From Synergistaceae bacterium (GTDB lineage: Bacteria > Synergistota > Synergistia > Synergistales > Aminobacteriaceae): 55,022 nucleotides of DNA. A program made the position numbers and the translations under genes. Shown here piece after piece: positions 1 to 8,024 of this stretch. The notes beneath the pieces are model-generated. The model made no database searches. It was not told where the DNA came from and worked only from the letters and a program-made list of their open reading frames with translations. The DNA is taken from assembly GCA_022837505.1 (NCBI GenBank), contig JALHFZ010000003.1:1-55022 (forward strand), in the 5' to 3' direction. Each line of letters begins with the position of its first letter. Position 1 is the stretch's first letter.

Positions 1-395
1 GAGACGACGATGGGGAAGCGGGCGTAGGACCTGGCCTCGAAGAGGACATCCTCCCCAAGGTCGAACTCGTGATTTCCCAGGGTTCCCACGTCGGTTTTCA
101 TCAAGGACAGCCCCCGCATCTCGGCGTTTCCGTGGAAGTAGTAGAAAAGGGGGCCTTCATTCACGTCGCCGATCTGCAGAAGAAAGGTGTTTCCGGGGTT
201 TTCTTTCCGAAGGGCGTTGACCGCCGTGGCGGCTTTGGCAAGGCCTCCTTCTCCTTTGACGGAATAAATCCGTCCGTGAATATCGTTCAGGGAGAGGAGT
301 ACCAGCCTTCCATCCGCGCTCCATGCAGGAGATATAAAGAGGAGAAGCAAAATAAAGGCACTAAAAAATCTGCGGCGAATTTCCTGTATTTTCAT
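1..395 (-). CDS. 5'-nucleotidase/metallophosphoesterase family protein, N-terminal part
   Basis: Partial gene running off the left edge; the first 131 codons are visible. The protein starts MKIQEIRRRFFSAF, with a hydrophobic signal peptide ending near SPAWSA, so it is exported. It then shows LNDIHGRI (about residues 33-40), GDVNEG and GNHEFD, the metal-binding motifs of the calcineurin-like UshA/5'-nucleotidase superfamily. Such enzymes hydrolyse nucleotides or related phosphoesters in the periplasm. An SD-like AAAGGATGG precedes the ATG. It is transcribed divergently from the iron regulator. The substrate cannot be set because the C-terminal domain lies outside the window. Confidence 0.85.
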   Translation of the reverse strand, partial: MKIQEIRRRFFSAFILLLLFISPAWSADGRLVLLSLNDIHGRIYSVKGEGGLAKAATAVNALRKENPGNTFLLQIGDVNEGPLFYYFHGNAEMRGLSLMKTDVGTLGNHEFDLGEDVLFEARSYARFPIVV

Positions 396-470
396 GATCC
401 ATCCTTTCCGCCGGGAAAGATACTCTTCCCCGGCCTTCCCCTGTCGGCAGGGAGCCCGTTTGTTCCATAA

Positions 471-498
471 ACTATATCACGATCGCCTGTTCAATCAA
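471..498 (-). promoter_or_regulatory. Promoter candidate for the 5'-nucleotidase gene
   Basis: On the minus strand TTGATT (493-498) and TATAGT (471-476) are 16 bases apart, a good sigma-70-like pair about 75 bases upstream of the start codon. Seen by eye; no mapped transcript. Confidence 0.5.
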
Positions 499-538
499 CA
501 TCCGGTTTTACCTTAATGCAGGAGGGAGAAAAGAACCC

Positions 539-567
539 TTGACAAAATTGACGGTAAAAAGTATGAT
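539..567 (+). promoter_or_regulatory. Promoter of the dtxR/feoA unit
   Basis: TTGACA (539-544) and TATGAT (562-567) are separated by 17 bases, close to the sigma-70 consensus. Transcription would begin near 574, inside the inverted-repeat region at 572-596, so a bound repressor would block it. Confidence 0.7.
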
Positions 568-571
568 TCGA

Positions 572-596
572 CTAACTTAAAGGGGTTAAATTTAAC
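572..596. promoter_or_regulatory. Candidate metal-regulator operator upstream of dtxR
   Basis: Contains CTAACTTAAA (572-581) and a perfect 12-base palindrome GTTAAATTTAAC (585-596) across the predicted transcription start. The reverse complement of the first element, TTTAAGTTAG, recurs exactly before the second feoA gene (1584-1593). TTAG/CTAA half-sites are typical of DtxR/IdeR boxes. The assignment to the adjacent regulator is inference. Confidence 0.5.
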
Positions 597-615
597 TTTT
601 AAGGAGATGCGCCCC

Positions 616-1341
616 ATGTCAGTATCAGCCCGTATCGAAGATTACATGGAGACTATCTTCGCTATAGAGATTACCGGCCGGGAAGCCACGGTGACGGACA
701 TCGCCAACACCCTGGGCGTTGCCAAGGCGACGGTTGTCGCTGCGGTACGCCGTCTTGTGGCGGCATCCATGGTGACCCATGAAAAGTACGGCCTCCTTGA
801 GCTTACGGAGGCGGGGCGGGAGAGGGCACTGAAAATCTACCGGCGGCATGAACACCTCACCTTCTTCTTCTCAAATATCCTTGGTTTCGAAAGAGAACGG
901 GCAGAGTGCATGGCCTGTGCCATGGAACACGAGATGGACGAGACGGCCGACGGCCGTATCCTGGGGTTCGTGGATTATTTTCTGAACTCCCGGCGGGAGG
1001 GGAAACCCTGGGTCAGGGAGCTTCTGATCACCATGGGAGACGAACGAAAGCTTCCGAGGCCTCTTTCCATGATACCCGTAGGCGGAAGGGGAACTGTCTC
1101 CCGGGTGACCGCCTCGGGAGTTCTCCGGGAGAGGCTCTTCTCCCTCGGTTTTGTGCCCGGAGTCCCCGTGCTGTGCAGAAAGGCGGCTCCCCTGGGCGAT
1201 CCGTTGTCCATAGAGGTGAGGGGGAGCGAGATAGCCTTGAGAAAGACAGAGGCGGCATCCGTATGGATAAGCCCCTGCAATGAAGAGCTGCCGGAAGGCG
1301 GAGAGGAGAAAAGCCATGTGTCCGATTGCCGTGATGCCTGA
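616..1341 (+). CDS. DtxR/MntR-family metal-dependent transcriptional regulator with FeoA-type C-terminal domain
   Basis: Metal-responsive repressor of the DtxR family. The N-terminus (about 1-60) is a winged helix with the family pattern RIEDYMETIF and TDIANTLGVAKATV. The middle part (about 65-140) is His/Glu/Cys-rich, as in the metal-binding and dimerisation domain (RRHEHL, AECMACAMEHEMDE). The last 75 residues form an SH3-like FeoA domain (RERLFSLGFVPGVPV, LGDPLSIEVRGSEIALR). The start is the ATG at 616, nine bases after AAGGAG; an in-frame ATG at 607 abuts the SD and is unlikely. It overlaps the next feoA gene and lies upstream of feoB, so it probably controls ferrous iron uptake. Fe(II) versus Mn(II) cannot be told from sequence. 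Confidence 0.9.
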   Translation: MSVSARIEDYMETIFAIEITGREATVTDIANTLGVAKATVVAAVRRLVAASMVTHEKYGLLELTEAGRERALKIYRRHEHLTFFFSNILGFERERAECMACAMEHEMDETADGRILGFVDYFLNSRREGKPWVRELLITMGDERKLPRPLSMIPVGGRGTVSRVTASGVLRERLFSLGFVPGVPVLCRKAAPLGDPLSIEVRGSEIALRKTEAASVWISPCNEELPEGGEEKSHVSDCRDA

Positions 1342-1531
1342 GGGCAGAGAGGTTACAGTGAGCCGGATAGCCGGAGGAGGAGAATTTTCCCGAAGGCTTT
1401 CCGAGCTGGGGCTTGTGCCCGGAGCCCGGGTTCAGGTGGTGCAGAACGGAGGAGGCCCCATTCTCCTGCGGGTCGGTGACGCCCGGTTTGCCCTGGGGCA
1501 GGGGATGGCTCAGAAGGTGTTTGTGGACTGA
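1316..1531 (+). CDS. feoA: FeoA family protein (first copy)
   Basis: Small 71-residue SH3-like FeoA protein. It shows the family pattern EFSRRLSELGLVPGARVQVV followed by LRVGDARFALGQGMAQKVFV. FeoA is a cytosolic partner that binds and tunes the FeoB iron transporter. The ATG at 1316 has AGGAG eight bases upstream; a longer in-frame start at 1280 lies in the regulator gene without a good SD. It overlaps the end of the regulator gene by 26 bases, suggesting translational coupling. A terminator follows, so this copy may be made with the regulator rather than with FeoB. Confidence 0.85.
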   Translation: MCPIAVMPEGREVTVSRIAGGGEFSRRLSELGLVPGARVQVVQNGGGPILLRVGDARFALGQGMAQKVFVD

Positions 1532-1548
1532 ATTTTTGCCGAGCCTCG

Positions 1549-1574
1549 AGGACTCCGGGGGGAGTTCTTTTTTT
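1549..1574 (+). terminator. Intrinsic terminator between the feoA copies
   Basis: An 8-bp stem (1549-1556 with 1561-1568, one G-U pair) with a GGGG loop is followed by seven T (1568-1574). It separates the dtxR-feoA transcript from the second feoA-feoB pair. Confidence 0.75.
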
Positions 1575-1583
1575 GGGGCTGTA

Positions 1584-1604
1584 TTTAAGTTAGATCTTGC
1601 TAAC
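1584..1604. promoter_or_regulatory. Candidate metal-regulator operator upstream of feoA2-feoB
   Basis: TTTAAGTTAG (1584-1593) repeats in inverted orientation the element at 572-581. GTTAG (1589-1593) and CTAAC (1600-1604) form an inverted repeat spaced by six bases, resembling a DtxR-type box. It lies 22-43 bases before the feoA2 start codon. Confidence 0.5.
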
Positions 1605-1626
1605 AAAGAAACGGGGGATGCACGCT

Positions 1627-1917
1627 ATGGGACTGAACTGTGACGGCGGAGGAAAAATTGAGAAGAGGCTCAGCACCCTTTCCGTGGGAGAAAGCGGTGT
1701 CGTGGCCCGGATTGAGGGGGACGGCTCTCTGAAGCGGCGGATTCTCGACATGGGGCTTGTCCCTGGAACGCTGGTACGGATCGAACGGAAAGCCCCCCTG
1801 AACGATCCCGTCTCCATCTGGTTTCGCGGATATGAACTGAGCCTGAGGGTCGAGGAGGCCAATGCGGTTCTCCTTCGCCCCGCCGGATGCGCAGGGTGCG
1901 CCGGAGGGTGTAAATAG
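1627..1917 (+). CDS. feoA: FeoA family protein (second copy) with Cys-rich tail
   Basis: A 96-residue FeoA-domain protein: LKRRILDMGLVPGTLVRI and NDPVSIWFRGYELSLRVEEA are the family signatures. It ends with CAGCAGGCK, three Cys spaced CxxCxxxC, not part of the canonical FeoA fold and possibly a metal or Fe-S ligand set. The start at 1627 is nine bases after GGGGG; upstream TTG (1597) and ATG (1618) starts lack SD spacing. The stop is two bases before feoB, so the pair is almost certainly co-translated, making this the likely direct partner of FeoB. No separate FeoC gene is visible. Confidence 0.85.
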   Translation: MGLNCDGGGKIEKRLSTLSVGESGVVARIEGDGSLKRRILDMGLVPGTLVRIERKAPLNDPVSIWFRGYELSLRVEEANAVLLRPAGCAGCAGGCK

Positions 1918-1919
1918 CC

Positions 1920-3950
1920 ATGGCCTTCACTGTAGCCCTGACGGGCAATCCGAATACGGGAAAGACAAGCCTCTTCAATGCCCTGACCGGGTCCAGCCAG
2001 CATGTGGGGAACTGGCCCGGGGTGACCGTGGAGCGAAAGGAGGGGCGATTTCGCTCCCCCGAAGGAGACGTGACGGTAGTCGACCTTCCGGGGATCTACA
2101 GCCTGGGGGCGGCCTCCCTGGACGAGCAGATCGCGGCCAACTACCTGCTCCGCAGCCGGCCGGACCTGGCAATCGTCGTGGCCGACGCGTCAAACCTCGA
2201 GAGAAGCCTCTACCTCGCCGTGCAGATGCTCGAGACGGGGATTCCCCTTGTCCTGGCCCTCAACATGATGGATACCACCGCTGAAAAGGGGATCGTCATC
2301 GACAGGGAAAAGCTCTCCGCCCTGCTCGGAGTTCCCGTGGTCCCCACTGTGGCCCGGAACAGGGAGGGGATCGATGACCTGAAGGGGCAGGTCCTGGCGG
2401 AACTCAGGGAGACGACCTTTCCGCCGGCTTCCTTCTCCCTCCCCTACGGTGAGCGTCTCACCCCTCTTCTCGACGAGATGGAGGCCTTTCTCCGGGGGAA
2501 GGGCGAGATCATCTCCGGGCTCCCCCTCCGGACGGCAGCCGTCAAATTCACCGAGGGAGACCCCGATATTCTCGCCGCAGCCGAAAAGGCCGGGCTGAGG
2601 GAGGGCCTCGAAAGTATTCTCGCCGTCGCGGGAAAGGAAGCGGAGGAGTCCATCGGCTACGATCTCCAGACGGCCGTCATCGAGCGGCGGTGGGGATTCG
2701 TCTCGGGGGTGACCGCCGAGGCGGTGCAGCGGGACCTCTCCCTGAAGGCCCGCCTCTCCATCTCCGACAAAATCGACCGGGTGGTTACTTCAAGATCCCT
2801 CGGGCTGCCCATCTTCTTCCTCCTGACCTGGGGGATGTTCCGCTTCACCTACGCCCTCGGCGATCCCCTCGTGGAGTTGCTGGAACAGCTCTTCGAAAGA
2901 CTCGGAGAGCGGGCGGGAGAACTCCTCGCGGGGGCTGGTCTCCCCGATATCCTCGCCTCCTTTCTTCAGGACGGGATCATCGGCGGCGTGGGGTCCGTGG
3001 TGGTCTTCTTCCCCCACATCTTCCTCCTCTTCACCTTCATGGCCATCCTCGAGGATTCAGGGTATATGGCCCGGGGGGCCTTCGTAATGGACCGCCTCAT
3101 GCACATGATGGGGCTTCACGGCAAGAGCTTCATCCCCATGCTCATGGGGTTCGGGTGCACCGTCCCCGCCATGATGGGAACGCGGATCCTTGAACGGCCG
3201 AGGGACCGGATGATCACCCTGCTCGTCCTCCCCTTCATGAGCTGCTCGGCCCGGCTGCCCGTCTTTGTCCTCTTCTCGGGGGTCTTCTTCGGAAGCTGGG
3301 CGGGGAGCGCCGTCTTCTCCCTCTATGTGCTCGGGATCGTCGTGGCGATCCTCTCGGCGAAGCTTCTCGGAAGCACCCTCTTCAAAGGGGAGTCCTCCCA
3401 ACTCGTTATGGAGCTTCCTCCCTATCACCTTCCCTCGCCGGGGATGGTCCTCCGTCACGCCTGGGAGCGAGGGTTCCTCTTTCTTAAAAAAGCAGGAACC
3501 TTCATTCTTTTCGCCGTTATCGTTGTCTGGGCTCTGGCCAGCTTCCCCTGGGGGGTTGAATACGGTTCCTCCGGGAGCCTCATCGGGCAGATAGGCCAGG
3601 CGGTCGCCCCCCTCTTCGCCCCGGCGGGGTTCGGTTTCTGGCAGGCCGGAGTGGCCCTCTTCTTCGGCTTTTTAGCCAAGGAAGTTGTCCTCGGAACCCT
3701 GGGCGCCCTCCTCGGTGCAGGGGAGGCCGGCCTGGCGGGGGGCCTTGCCGCCCTCTTCACACCCCTTTCAGCCTACGCGTTCCTCGTGATGACCCTTCTC
3801 TACGTCCCCTGTGCTGCGGCGGTGGCGGCCTTCAAGCGGGAGACCAACAGCTGGAAGTGGACCTTTTTTATGATCGGTTATACTACCGCTGTCGCATATC
3901 TGGGGGCTGTTCTCGTCTACCAGGGAGGACGGCTGCTCGGACTCGGGTAG
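1920..3950 (+). CDS. feoB: Ferrous iron transport protein B (GTPase-gated Fe(II) permease)
   Basis: Inner-membrane Fe(II) importer of 676 residues. The N-terminal G domain has GNPNTGKT (9-16), the switch segment VGNWPGVTVERKEG (29-42), DLPG (55-58) and NMMD (near 115). The rest is polytopic, with the FeoB signatures GCTVPAMMGTR and PFMSCSARLPVF and a second gate-like half near the C-terminus. The length is somewhat shorter than the roughly 770 residues of E. coli FeoB, lacking part of the C-terminal extension. It follows feoA2 by two bases. Regulation by iron is likely through the operator-like sites upstream of feoA2. Confidence 0.97.
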   Translation: MAFTVALTGNPNTGKTSLFNALTGSSQHVGNWPGVTVERKEGRFRSPEGDVTVVDLPGIYSLGAASLDEQIAANYLLRSRPDLAIVVADASNLERSLYLAVQMLETGIPLVLALNMMDTTAEKGIVIDREKLSALLGVPVVPTVARNREGIDDLKGQVLAELRETTFPPASFSLPYGERLTPLLDEMEAFLRGKGEIISGLPLRTAAVKFTEGDPDILAAAEKAGLREGLESILAVAGKEAEESIGYDLQTAVIERRWGFVSGVTAEAVQRDLSLKARLSISDKIDRVVTSRSLGLPIFFLLTWGMFRFTYALGDPLVELLEQLFERLGERAGELLAGAGLPDILASFLQDGIIGGVGSVVVFFPHIFLLFTFMAILEDSGYMARGAFVMDRLMHMMGLHGKSFIPMLMGFGCTVPAMMGTRILERPRDRMITLLVLPFMSCSARLPVFVLFSGVFFGSWAGSAVFSLYVLGIVVAILSAKLLGSTLFKGESSQLVMELPPYHLPSPGMVLRHAWERGFLFLKKAGTFILFAVIVVWALASFPWGVEYGSSGSLIGQIGQAVAPLFAPAGFGFWQAGVALFFGFLAKEVVLGTLGALLGAGEAGLAGGLAALFTPLSAYAFLVMTLLYVPCAAAVAAFKRETNSWKWTFFMIGYTTAVAYLGAVLVYQGGRLLGLG

Positions 3951-3984
3951 GGTAAACCAGGCAGCCGGGACCGCGAGATTTTTT

Positions 3985-4030
3985 AAAAAGACAACCCATA
4001 CCTTTTTTTGGAAATGGACTGTCTTTTTTT
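3985..4030. terminator. Probable bidirectional terminator after feoB
   Basis: AAAAAGACA (3985-3993) pairs with TGTCTTTTT (4020-4028) around a T-rich loop, with A-runs on one side and T-runs on the other. It lies between convergent feoB and the LolA-like gene. The stem is AU-rich and the loop long, so strength is uncertain. Nothing else was seen in 3951-4122. Confidence 0.45.
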
Positions 4031-4122
4031 CAATCGAAACACTCTCCCTCGCAATTATGCTCAGTATTTCTCTACCGGACTAAGCGTGGACGAGTCTTTG
4101 ATTTCCCAGTTCATACAACCTC

Positions 4123-4860
4123 TCACCGCAGGGAGGCCTTCGAGAAGACCGACTCGGGAATATCCACGTCGAACTCAATGGAGTCCACGATGTTTTCCGT
4201 TCCGTCTCCGGAAGCGAGGGCGTCCTTGAAGATCGACCGCTTCGGATACCAGCGGTCTTCGACCTGGAAAACCTCAAGGATTTCATAGGTCTTCAGCAGC
4301 TTTCCCCCCTTGGCGTACCGCTCCTCCCGCAGGGGCAGAAACCGCTCCCTGTCCACCCAGAGCTTTCTAGATTCATAGGCGAGGCCGTCCTTCTTCGCCG
4401 TCAGGCCGAGGATCACCGTGGGCCTTCCCATTATCGTCTCCTCTCCGAGGATCGTCGCCTCGTAGAGGTTGCTCAGTTTGGGGTCCTCCATGAAATCTTC
4501 GTAGGAAATGTCCGACCCCATGAGGGAGCGCCGGAGCATGTGCCCCGCGATCTTGATAGTGCGGTCGGAGTCGGGAGAGTAGATCCACAGTTCGTCCTTC
4601 AGCTTGAGCATCTTCGTTCCGGCCTCCCGGGGAGGGGAAAGATATTCGCTGAAGGCCTTCTCGACCCCCTGCACCCAGGATCGGGACTGAATCGTCCGGG
4701 TTCCCCGGCGTCCCCGGACGATCATGGTGCTGGTGATTTTGCGATTTTCCGCCACGTAATTTCCGTCCACCCGTTCGAGAATCTCCTGTCCGGTCAGATC
4801 AGCTCCTCCGGCTATGGCGGCCGAGAGCAGCACAAACAGAATGCAGAGAATTTTTTTCAT
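4123..4860 (-). CDS. Outer membrane lipoprotein-sorting protein (LolA-like)
   Basis: A 245-residue exported protein: an N-terminal signal peptide (MKKILCILFVLLSAAIAGG) without a lipobox, followed by a LolA-fold-like domain (TGQEILERVDGNY, RSWVQGVEKAFSEYLSPP, KMLKLKDELWIYSPD, GSDISYEDFM). Proteins of this family (COG2834-like) are periplasmic carriers of lipoproteins or lipids and often sit beside FtsX-type ABC genes. It is the last gene of a five-gene minus-strand operon, and its start overlaps the permease stop by four bases. Role by context: carries a hydrophobic cargo from the ABC module to the outer membrane. The cargo is unknown. Confidence 0.8.
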   Translation of the reverse strand: MKKILCILFVLLSAAIAGGADLTGQEILERVDGNYVAENRKITSTMIVRGRRGTRTIQSRSWVQGVEKAFSEYLSPPREAGTKMLKLKDELWIYSPDSDRTIKIAGHMLRRSLMGSDISYEDFMEDPKLSNLYEATILGEETIMGRPTVILGLTAKKDGLAYESRKLWVDRERFLPLREERYAKGGKLLKTYEILEVFQVEDRWYPKRSIFKDALASGDGTENIVDSIEFDVDIPESVFSKASLR

Positions 4861-6131
4861 GACTCCAGCTCCTTCATCAATTGAGCAGTCTGTCTTCGAA
4901 AAATGCCGATCCCGGCAAAGAGGGCGCCGAGAACAGAGGCGAAGACCCCGGGAAAAAATCCTATGACGTAGCTTGCGGGGGTCACCTGGGCCCGGAAGAC
5001 GTTCGGCAGCATGAGACTCGACTGGGAGAGGAGTGACCCGAAATCCAGGCCGTTATATTGCAGATATCTTGTGACGGCAATCCCGAGGGCTGTGCCCGCC
5101 ACCGATCCGGCGAGGCCGATGATCAGCGATTCAAAGACCATCCAGCGGTAGAGCCGACCCTTTCCCTCCCCCATGGCCAGGCGCACTCCAATTTCCCCGT
5201 AGCGCCTCAGGCCGTTCATGAGCCCTGAATTCCACAGGACGATGGACATGGCGGCCACGAAGATCCCCACGATGATCAGCCCCATGGAATCGGCGTAGAT
5301 GAGATATTCCTCCAGTCCGTTCTGCTGCCCGAGGGTGACCATGAAGGGGGAGAATTCATCCTCCCCTCTTGAAAATTTCCCGTTGAAATCGGCTGCAAGG
5401 GAAGCCATCTTTTTTTTTGAATAGACCATGTCCCGGGAAAAACCAACGATCTCGCTGACCGTGTCCTCCATGTCGAGGGCGGCCTGGGCGTCCCGCAGAT
5501 CGACGAGGATCATTCCCCGGTCGAGGGCGACGACGCCGAAAGAAAGGGTTCCGGCGATGGTGAAATTGGCGATGGCCATGGCCCCGTACATGGTTGACCC
5601 TATGAGGGTGACCCTGTCCCCGGGAGTCGCACCGAGGCCCTTCGCGAAGGCCTCGCTGATCAGAATTTCCCCCTTTTCCCGGGGGAGATGTCCCCGGACG
5701 AGGGCGTCTTCGAGGGGAAAAATAGATTTCTCCGGGGAATCGCTCCCCAGAAGATCGAGAGCCAGTCCGGCCACCGGCCCCTGGGCTCTCGTCTCCCCTT
5801 CGGCGTCAGGCACGTCGAGAAGGCCTCCGAAGCGGATCCTGCCCGTCCAGAGCATATCCCCTTCCTGCTGCCGCAATTGCGCGAGGATTGCGTCCCCGTT
5901 CATCAGAGCCAGATCGTTGGGGGTCTGGTCGGCGAGTTCCCGCCATGCCCGGGTGGTGATCTTGACGTGTCCCGTGTCGTATTTTGCGGTGGAACTGACC
6001 AGGTCGCCCAGAACGCCCTGCATGAATCCGTAGAGCACCACCGTGAGAAAAACCCCTGCCGTGACCATGAGCACCGGAAAGAAGCTGCGGGAACGATCTC
6101 GAAGGAGCCCCTTGAGGACGAAGGTGATCAT
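4857..6131 (-). CDS. ABC transporter permease, FtsX/MacB-LolE type (second permease)
   Basis: A 424-residue inner-membrane permease with one N-terminal transmembrane helix (RSFFPVLMVTAGVFLTVVL), a large periplasmic domain (about 40-275) and three C-terminal helices ending in a short cytosolic tail. This is the topology of the FtsX/LolC/LolE/MacB family, whose permeases move lipoproteins or other hydrophobic substrates out of the inner membrane rather than across it. Its start overlaps the preceding permease stop by four bases (ATGA). It most likely forms a heterodimer with the product of 6128-7300, powered by the LolD-like ATPase. Confidence 0.87.
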   Translation of the reverse strand: MITFVLKGLLRDRSRSFFPVLMVTAGVFLTVVLYGFMQGVLGDLVSSTAKYDTGHVKITTRAWRELADQTPNDLALMNGDAILAQLRQQEGDMLWTGRIRFGGLLDVPDAEGETRAQGPVAGLALDLLGSDSPEKSIFPLEDALVRGHLPREKGEILISEAFAKGLGATPGDRVTLIGSTMYGAMAIANFTIAGTLSFGVVALDRGMILVDLRDAQAALDMEDTVSEIVGFSRDMVYSKKKMASLAADFNGKFSRGEDEFSPFMVTLGQQNGLEEYLIYADSMGLIIVGIFVAAMSIVLWNSGLMNGLRRYGEIGVRLAMGEGKGRLYRWMVFESLIIGLAGSVAGTALGIAVTRYLQYNGLDFGSLLSQSSLMLPNVFRAQVTPASYVIGFFPGVFASVLGALFAGIGIFRRQTAQLMKELES

Positions 6132-7300
6132 GAGATTTTTCCCTGGAGGGCTTCAGTAGGCTTCAGCCGGGCGATGGCCCGGGTGGGGAGCCAGCTGATG
6201 ATTGTGACGGTGATCATGACGATAATTCCCATGGTGAAGACGAGCCCGAGAGAATAGACGGGGAAGAGCCGATCCGATATGGCCATTCCATACCCCTCCA
6301 CAAGGGCCGGAATATGAATTCCCCGCTCGGCGATGAAGGAGAGCAGGGGAAAGCCGACCACAAGGTCGAGGGCGAGCGCAAGAACGCCGTGGAGCATTCC
6401 CTCGAGGGTGAACAGCCCGATGACCTGCAGGCGGGTCATGCCGAGGGCGATGAGGGTGCCGATCTCCTTCCTCCGGCGGAAGATGGAGAGAACCTGGGTG
6501 TCGAAGATGGCGAGCATGGCAAGAAAGAGCAGGATGGCGTACAGAACTATGGAGGAGAGAGATTTCGTCTCCATAACGGCCGTGAGATCCCGAAGCAGCC
6601 AGTCCTGATCCCGGAATATCCACCCCGGCGGGCTCTCCGGAGGGGAGACCCCGGCGCCGAGCACCACGAGGGTCGCCCCGTTGTCCAGAACTGCCATCTT
6701 TCTGAGTGTCTCAAGGGGAACCCAGAGATTTCCGTTGTCTATGGTCTGAACCTGGGTGTCCATAATGGCGACGACCCTTCCGTCCCGGGCGTCGAAGGTG
6801 CCCGAGGCGTCCCGCCAGCGGATGGTGAGGGAATCGCCGACGGCCAGTTTTTTGTTTCGGGCCATCTTCTTTCCGATCAGGACCGGCAGATCTTCCATTC
6901 TTCCTGCGAGTTGGTCAGTGGGGATGGCGATGACCTTCTGGGCGGGGTCGATCCCCCTGAGCAGGGCGGACTGCATTCTGCCCGAGGGGTAGATGGATGC
7001 GGGGAGAATGAGCACGGCGGCGGCTTTTCCGTCGTCTATAAGGGCCTCCAGTTCCGGAGGGACCGGAGCGGAGCTCTCATCGAGGGTCAGGGGGTCGTAG
7101 GGGTCATACTGCTCGTGCCAGAACTGGCCGCCGCCGATTTCATCCTCGATGGTCGCCCGGCTGCTCTGGGCCAGCATCCCCGAATAGAGCCCCTCGAAGC
7201 CAACCATCACGAGGAAGGTCAGGGCCAGGACCGCCACGTTCAGCCATGTCCGAAGGCCTGCGGCCCGGATATTCCGCCAGGCGAGCCTAAGAACAAGCAT
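6128..7300 (-). CDS. ABC transporter permease, FtsX/MacB-LolC type (first permease)
   Basis: Inner-membrane permease of about 390 residues beginning MLVLRLAWRNIRAAG, the classic FtsX-family N-terminus. It has a periplasmic insert and three C-terminal helices, with RRRKEIGTLIALGMTRLQV matching the coupling helix that contacts the ATPase. I chose the ATG at 7300, preceded by GGGAGAGG, over the longer frame to 7330. With this start it overlaps the ATPase gene by 14 bases, as expected in a tightly coupled operon. Substrate unknown; lipoprotein or lipid export is the family expectation. Confidence 0.87.
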   Translation of the reverse strand: MLVLRLAWRNIRAAGLRTWLNVAVLALTFLVMVGFEGLYSGMLAQSSRATIEDEIGGGQFWHEQYDPYDPLTLDESSAPVPPELEALIDDGKAAAVLILPASIYPSGRMQSALLRGIDPAQKVIAIPTDQLAGRMEDLPVLIGKKMARNKKLAVGDSLTIRWRDASGTFDARDGRVVAIMDTQVQTIDNGNLWVPLETLRKMAVLDNGATLVVLGAGVSPPESPPGWIFRDQDWLLRDLTAVMETKSLSSIVLYAILLFLAMLAIFDTQVLSIFRRRKEIGTLIALGMTRLQVIGLFTLEGMLHGVLALALDLVVGFPLLSFIAERGIHIPALVEGYGMAISDRLFPVYSLGLVFTMGIIVMITVTIISWLPTRAIARLKPTEALQGKIS

Positions 7301-8000
7301 GGCCGTCCTCTCCCTTCCCGATAACCTCATCCTGGACGACTTTCCCGTCCACGAGACGGATCTTCCGCCTCAGGTATTTCATCACTTTTTCGTCGTGGGT
7401 GGCGAAGAGAAAGGTAGTCTTCAGCTCATGATTGAGCCGGACCATCATCTCCAGGATATTGAAGGAGTTCTCGCTGTCCAGGTTCGCCGTGGGTTCGTCC
7501 GCAAGAATAAGCTCCGGCCGTTTCACAACCGCCCGGGCGACGGCCACCCGCTGGCTCTGCCCTCCCGAAAGCTGAGAGGGCCGGGAATCCCTCTTGTCGG
7601 TCAGCCCCACCCACTCGAGGGCATTCTCCACTTTCCTCTTCCGCTCGCTCTTCTCCATCTGAAGAAGAAGGAGAGGAAATTCCACGTTTTCGTAGACCGT
7701 ATAGACGGGCAGCAGATTGTAGGTCTGAAAAATGAAGCCGATGTGATGATTCCGCAGCCGGGCAGCTTCCTTCTGGGAGAGGTTTTCCACGCTCTTGCCG
7801 AGTACCGTGACGCTCCCCTCCGACGGAGAATCGAGGGCGCCGATGATGTTCAGAAGAGTTGTCTTTCCCGATCCGCTCGGACCGATGAGCCCGGCGAATT
7901 CACCCTTTTCGAAGGAAAGATCGATGGAGTCGAGAGCCGTGAAGAATCCGCTTCCCACGGGATACCGCTTGATCAGCTTCTCTGTGGTGATTATTGCCAT
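7287..8000 (-). CDS. ABC transporter ATP-binding protein, LolD/MacB type
   Basis: A 237-residue cytosolic ATPase with Walker A GPSGSGKTT (about 40-48), Q-loop FIFQTYNLLPV, signature LSGGQSQRVAVARA, Walker B LILADEPTANLD and H-loop ATHD. This is the LolD/MacB/FtsE class that energises FtsX-type permeases. A strong SD (AGGAGGAGG) precedes its ATG. It lies between the outer-membrane barrel gene and the two permeases, so the operon encodes an envelope-spanning set: ATPase, two permeases, periplasmic carrier and barrel. Confidence 0.93.
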   Translation of the reverse strand: MAIITTEKLIKRYPVGSGFFTALDSIDLSFEKGEFAGLIGPSGSGKTTLLNIIGALDSPSEGSVTVLGKSVENLSQKEAARLRNHHIGFIFQTYNLLPVYTVYENVEFPLLLLQMEKSERKRKVENALEWVGLTDKRDSRPSQLSGGQSQRVAVARAVVKRPELILADEPTANLDSENSFNILEMMVRLNHELKTTFLFATHDEKVMKYLRRKIRLVDGKVVQDEVIGKGEDGHACS

Positions 8001-8024
8001 CCTGTTGCCTCCTCCTCTTTCTCT

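Noticed and set aside
1597..1626. TTG or ATG starts for the second FeoA
   Set aside because: TTG 1597 lies in the operator-like repeat and ATG 1618 abuts the SD; ATG 1627 has correct spacing.
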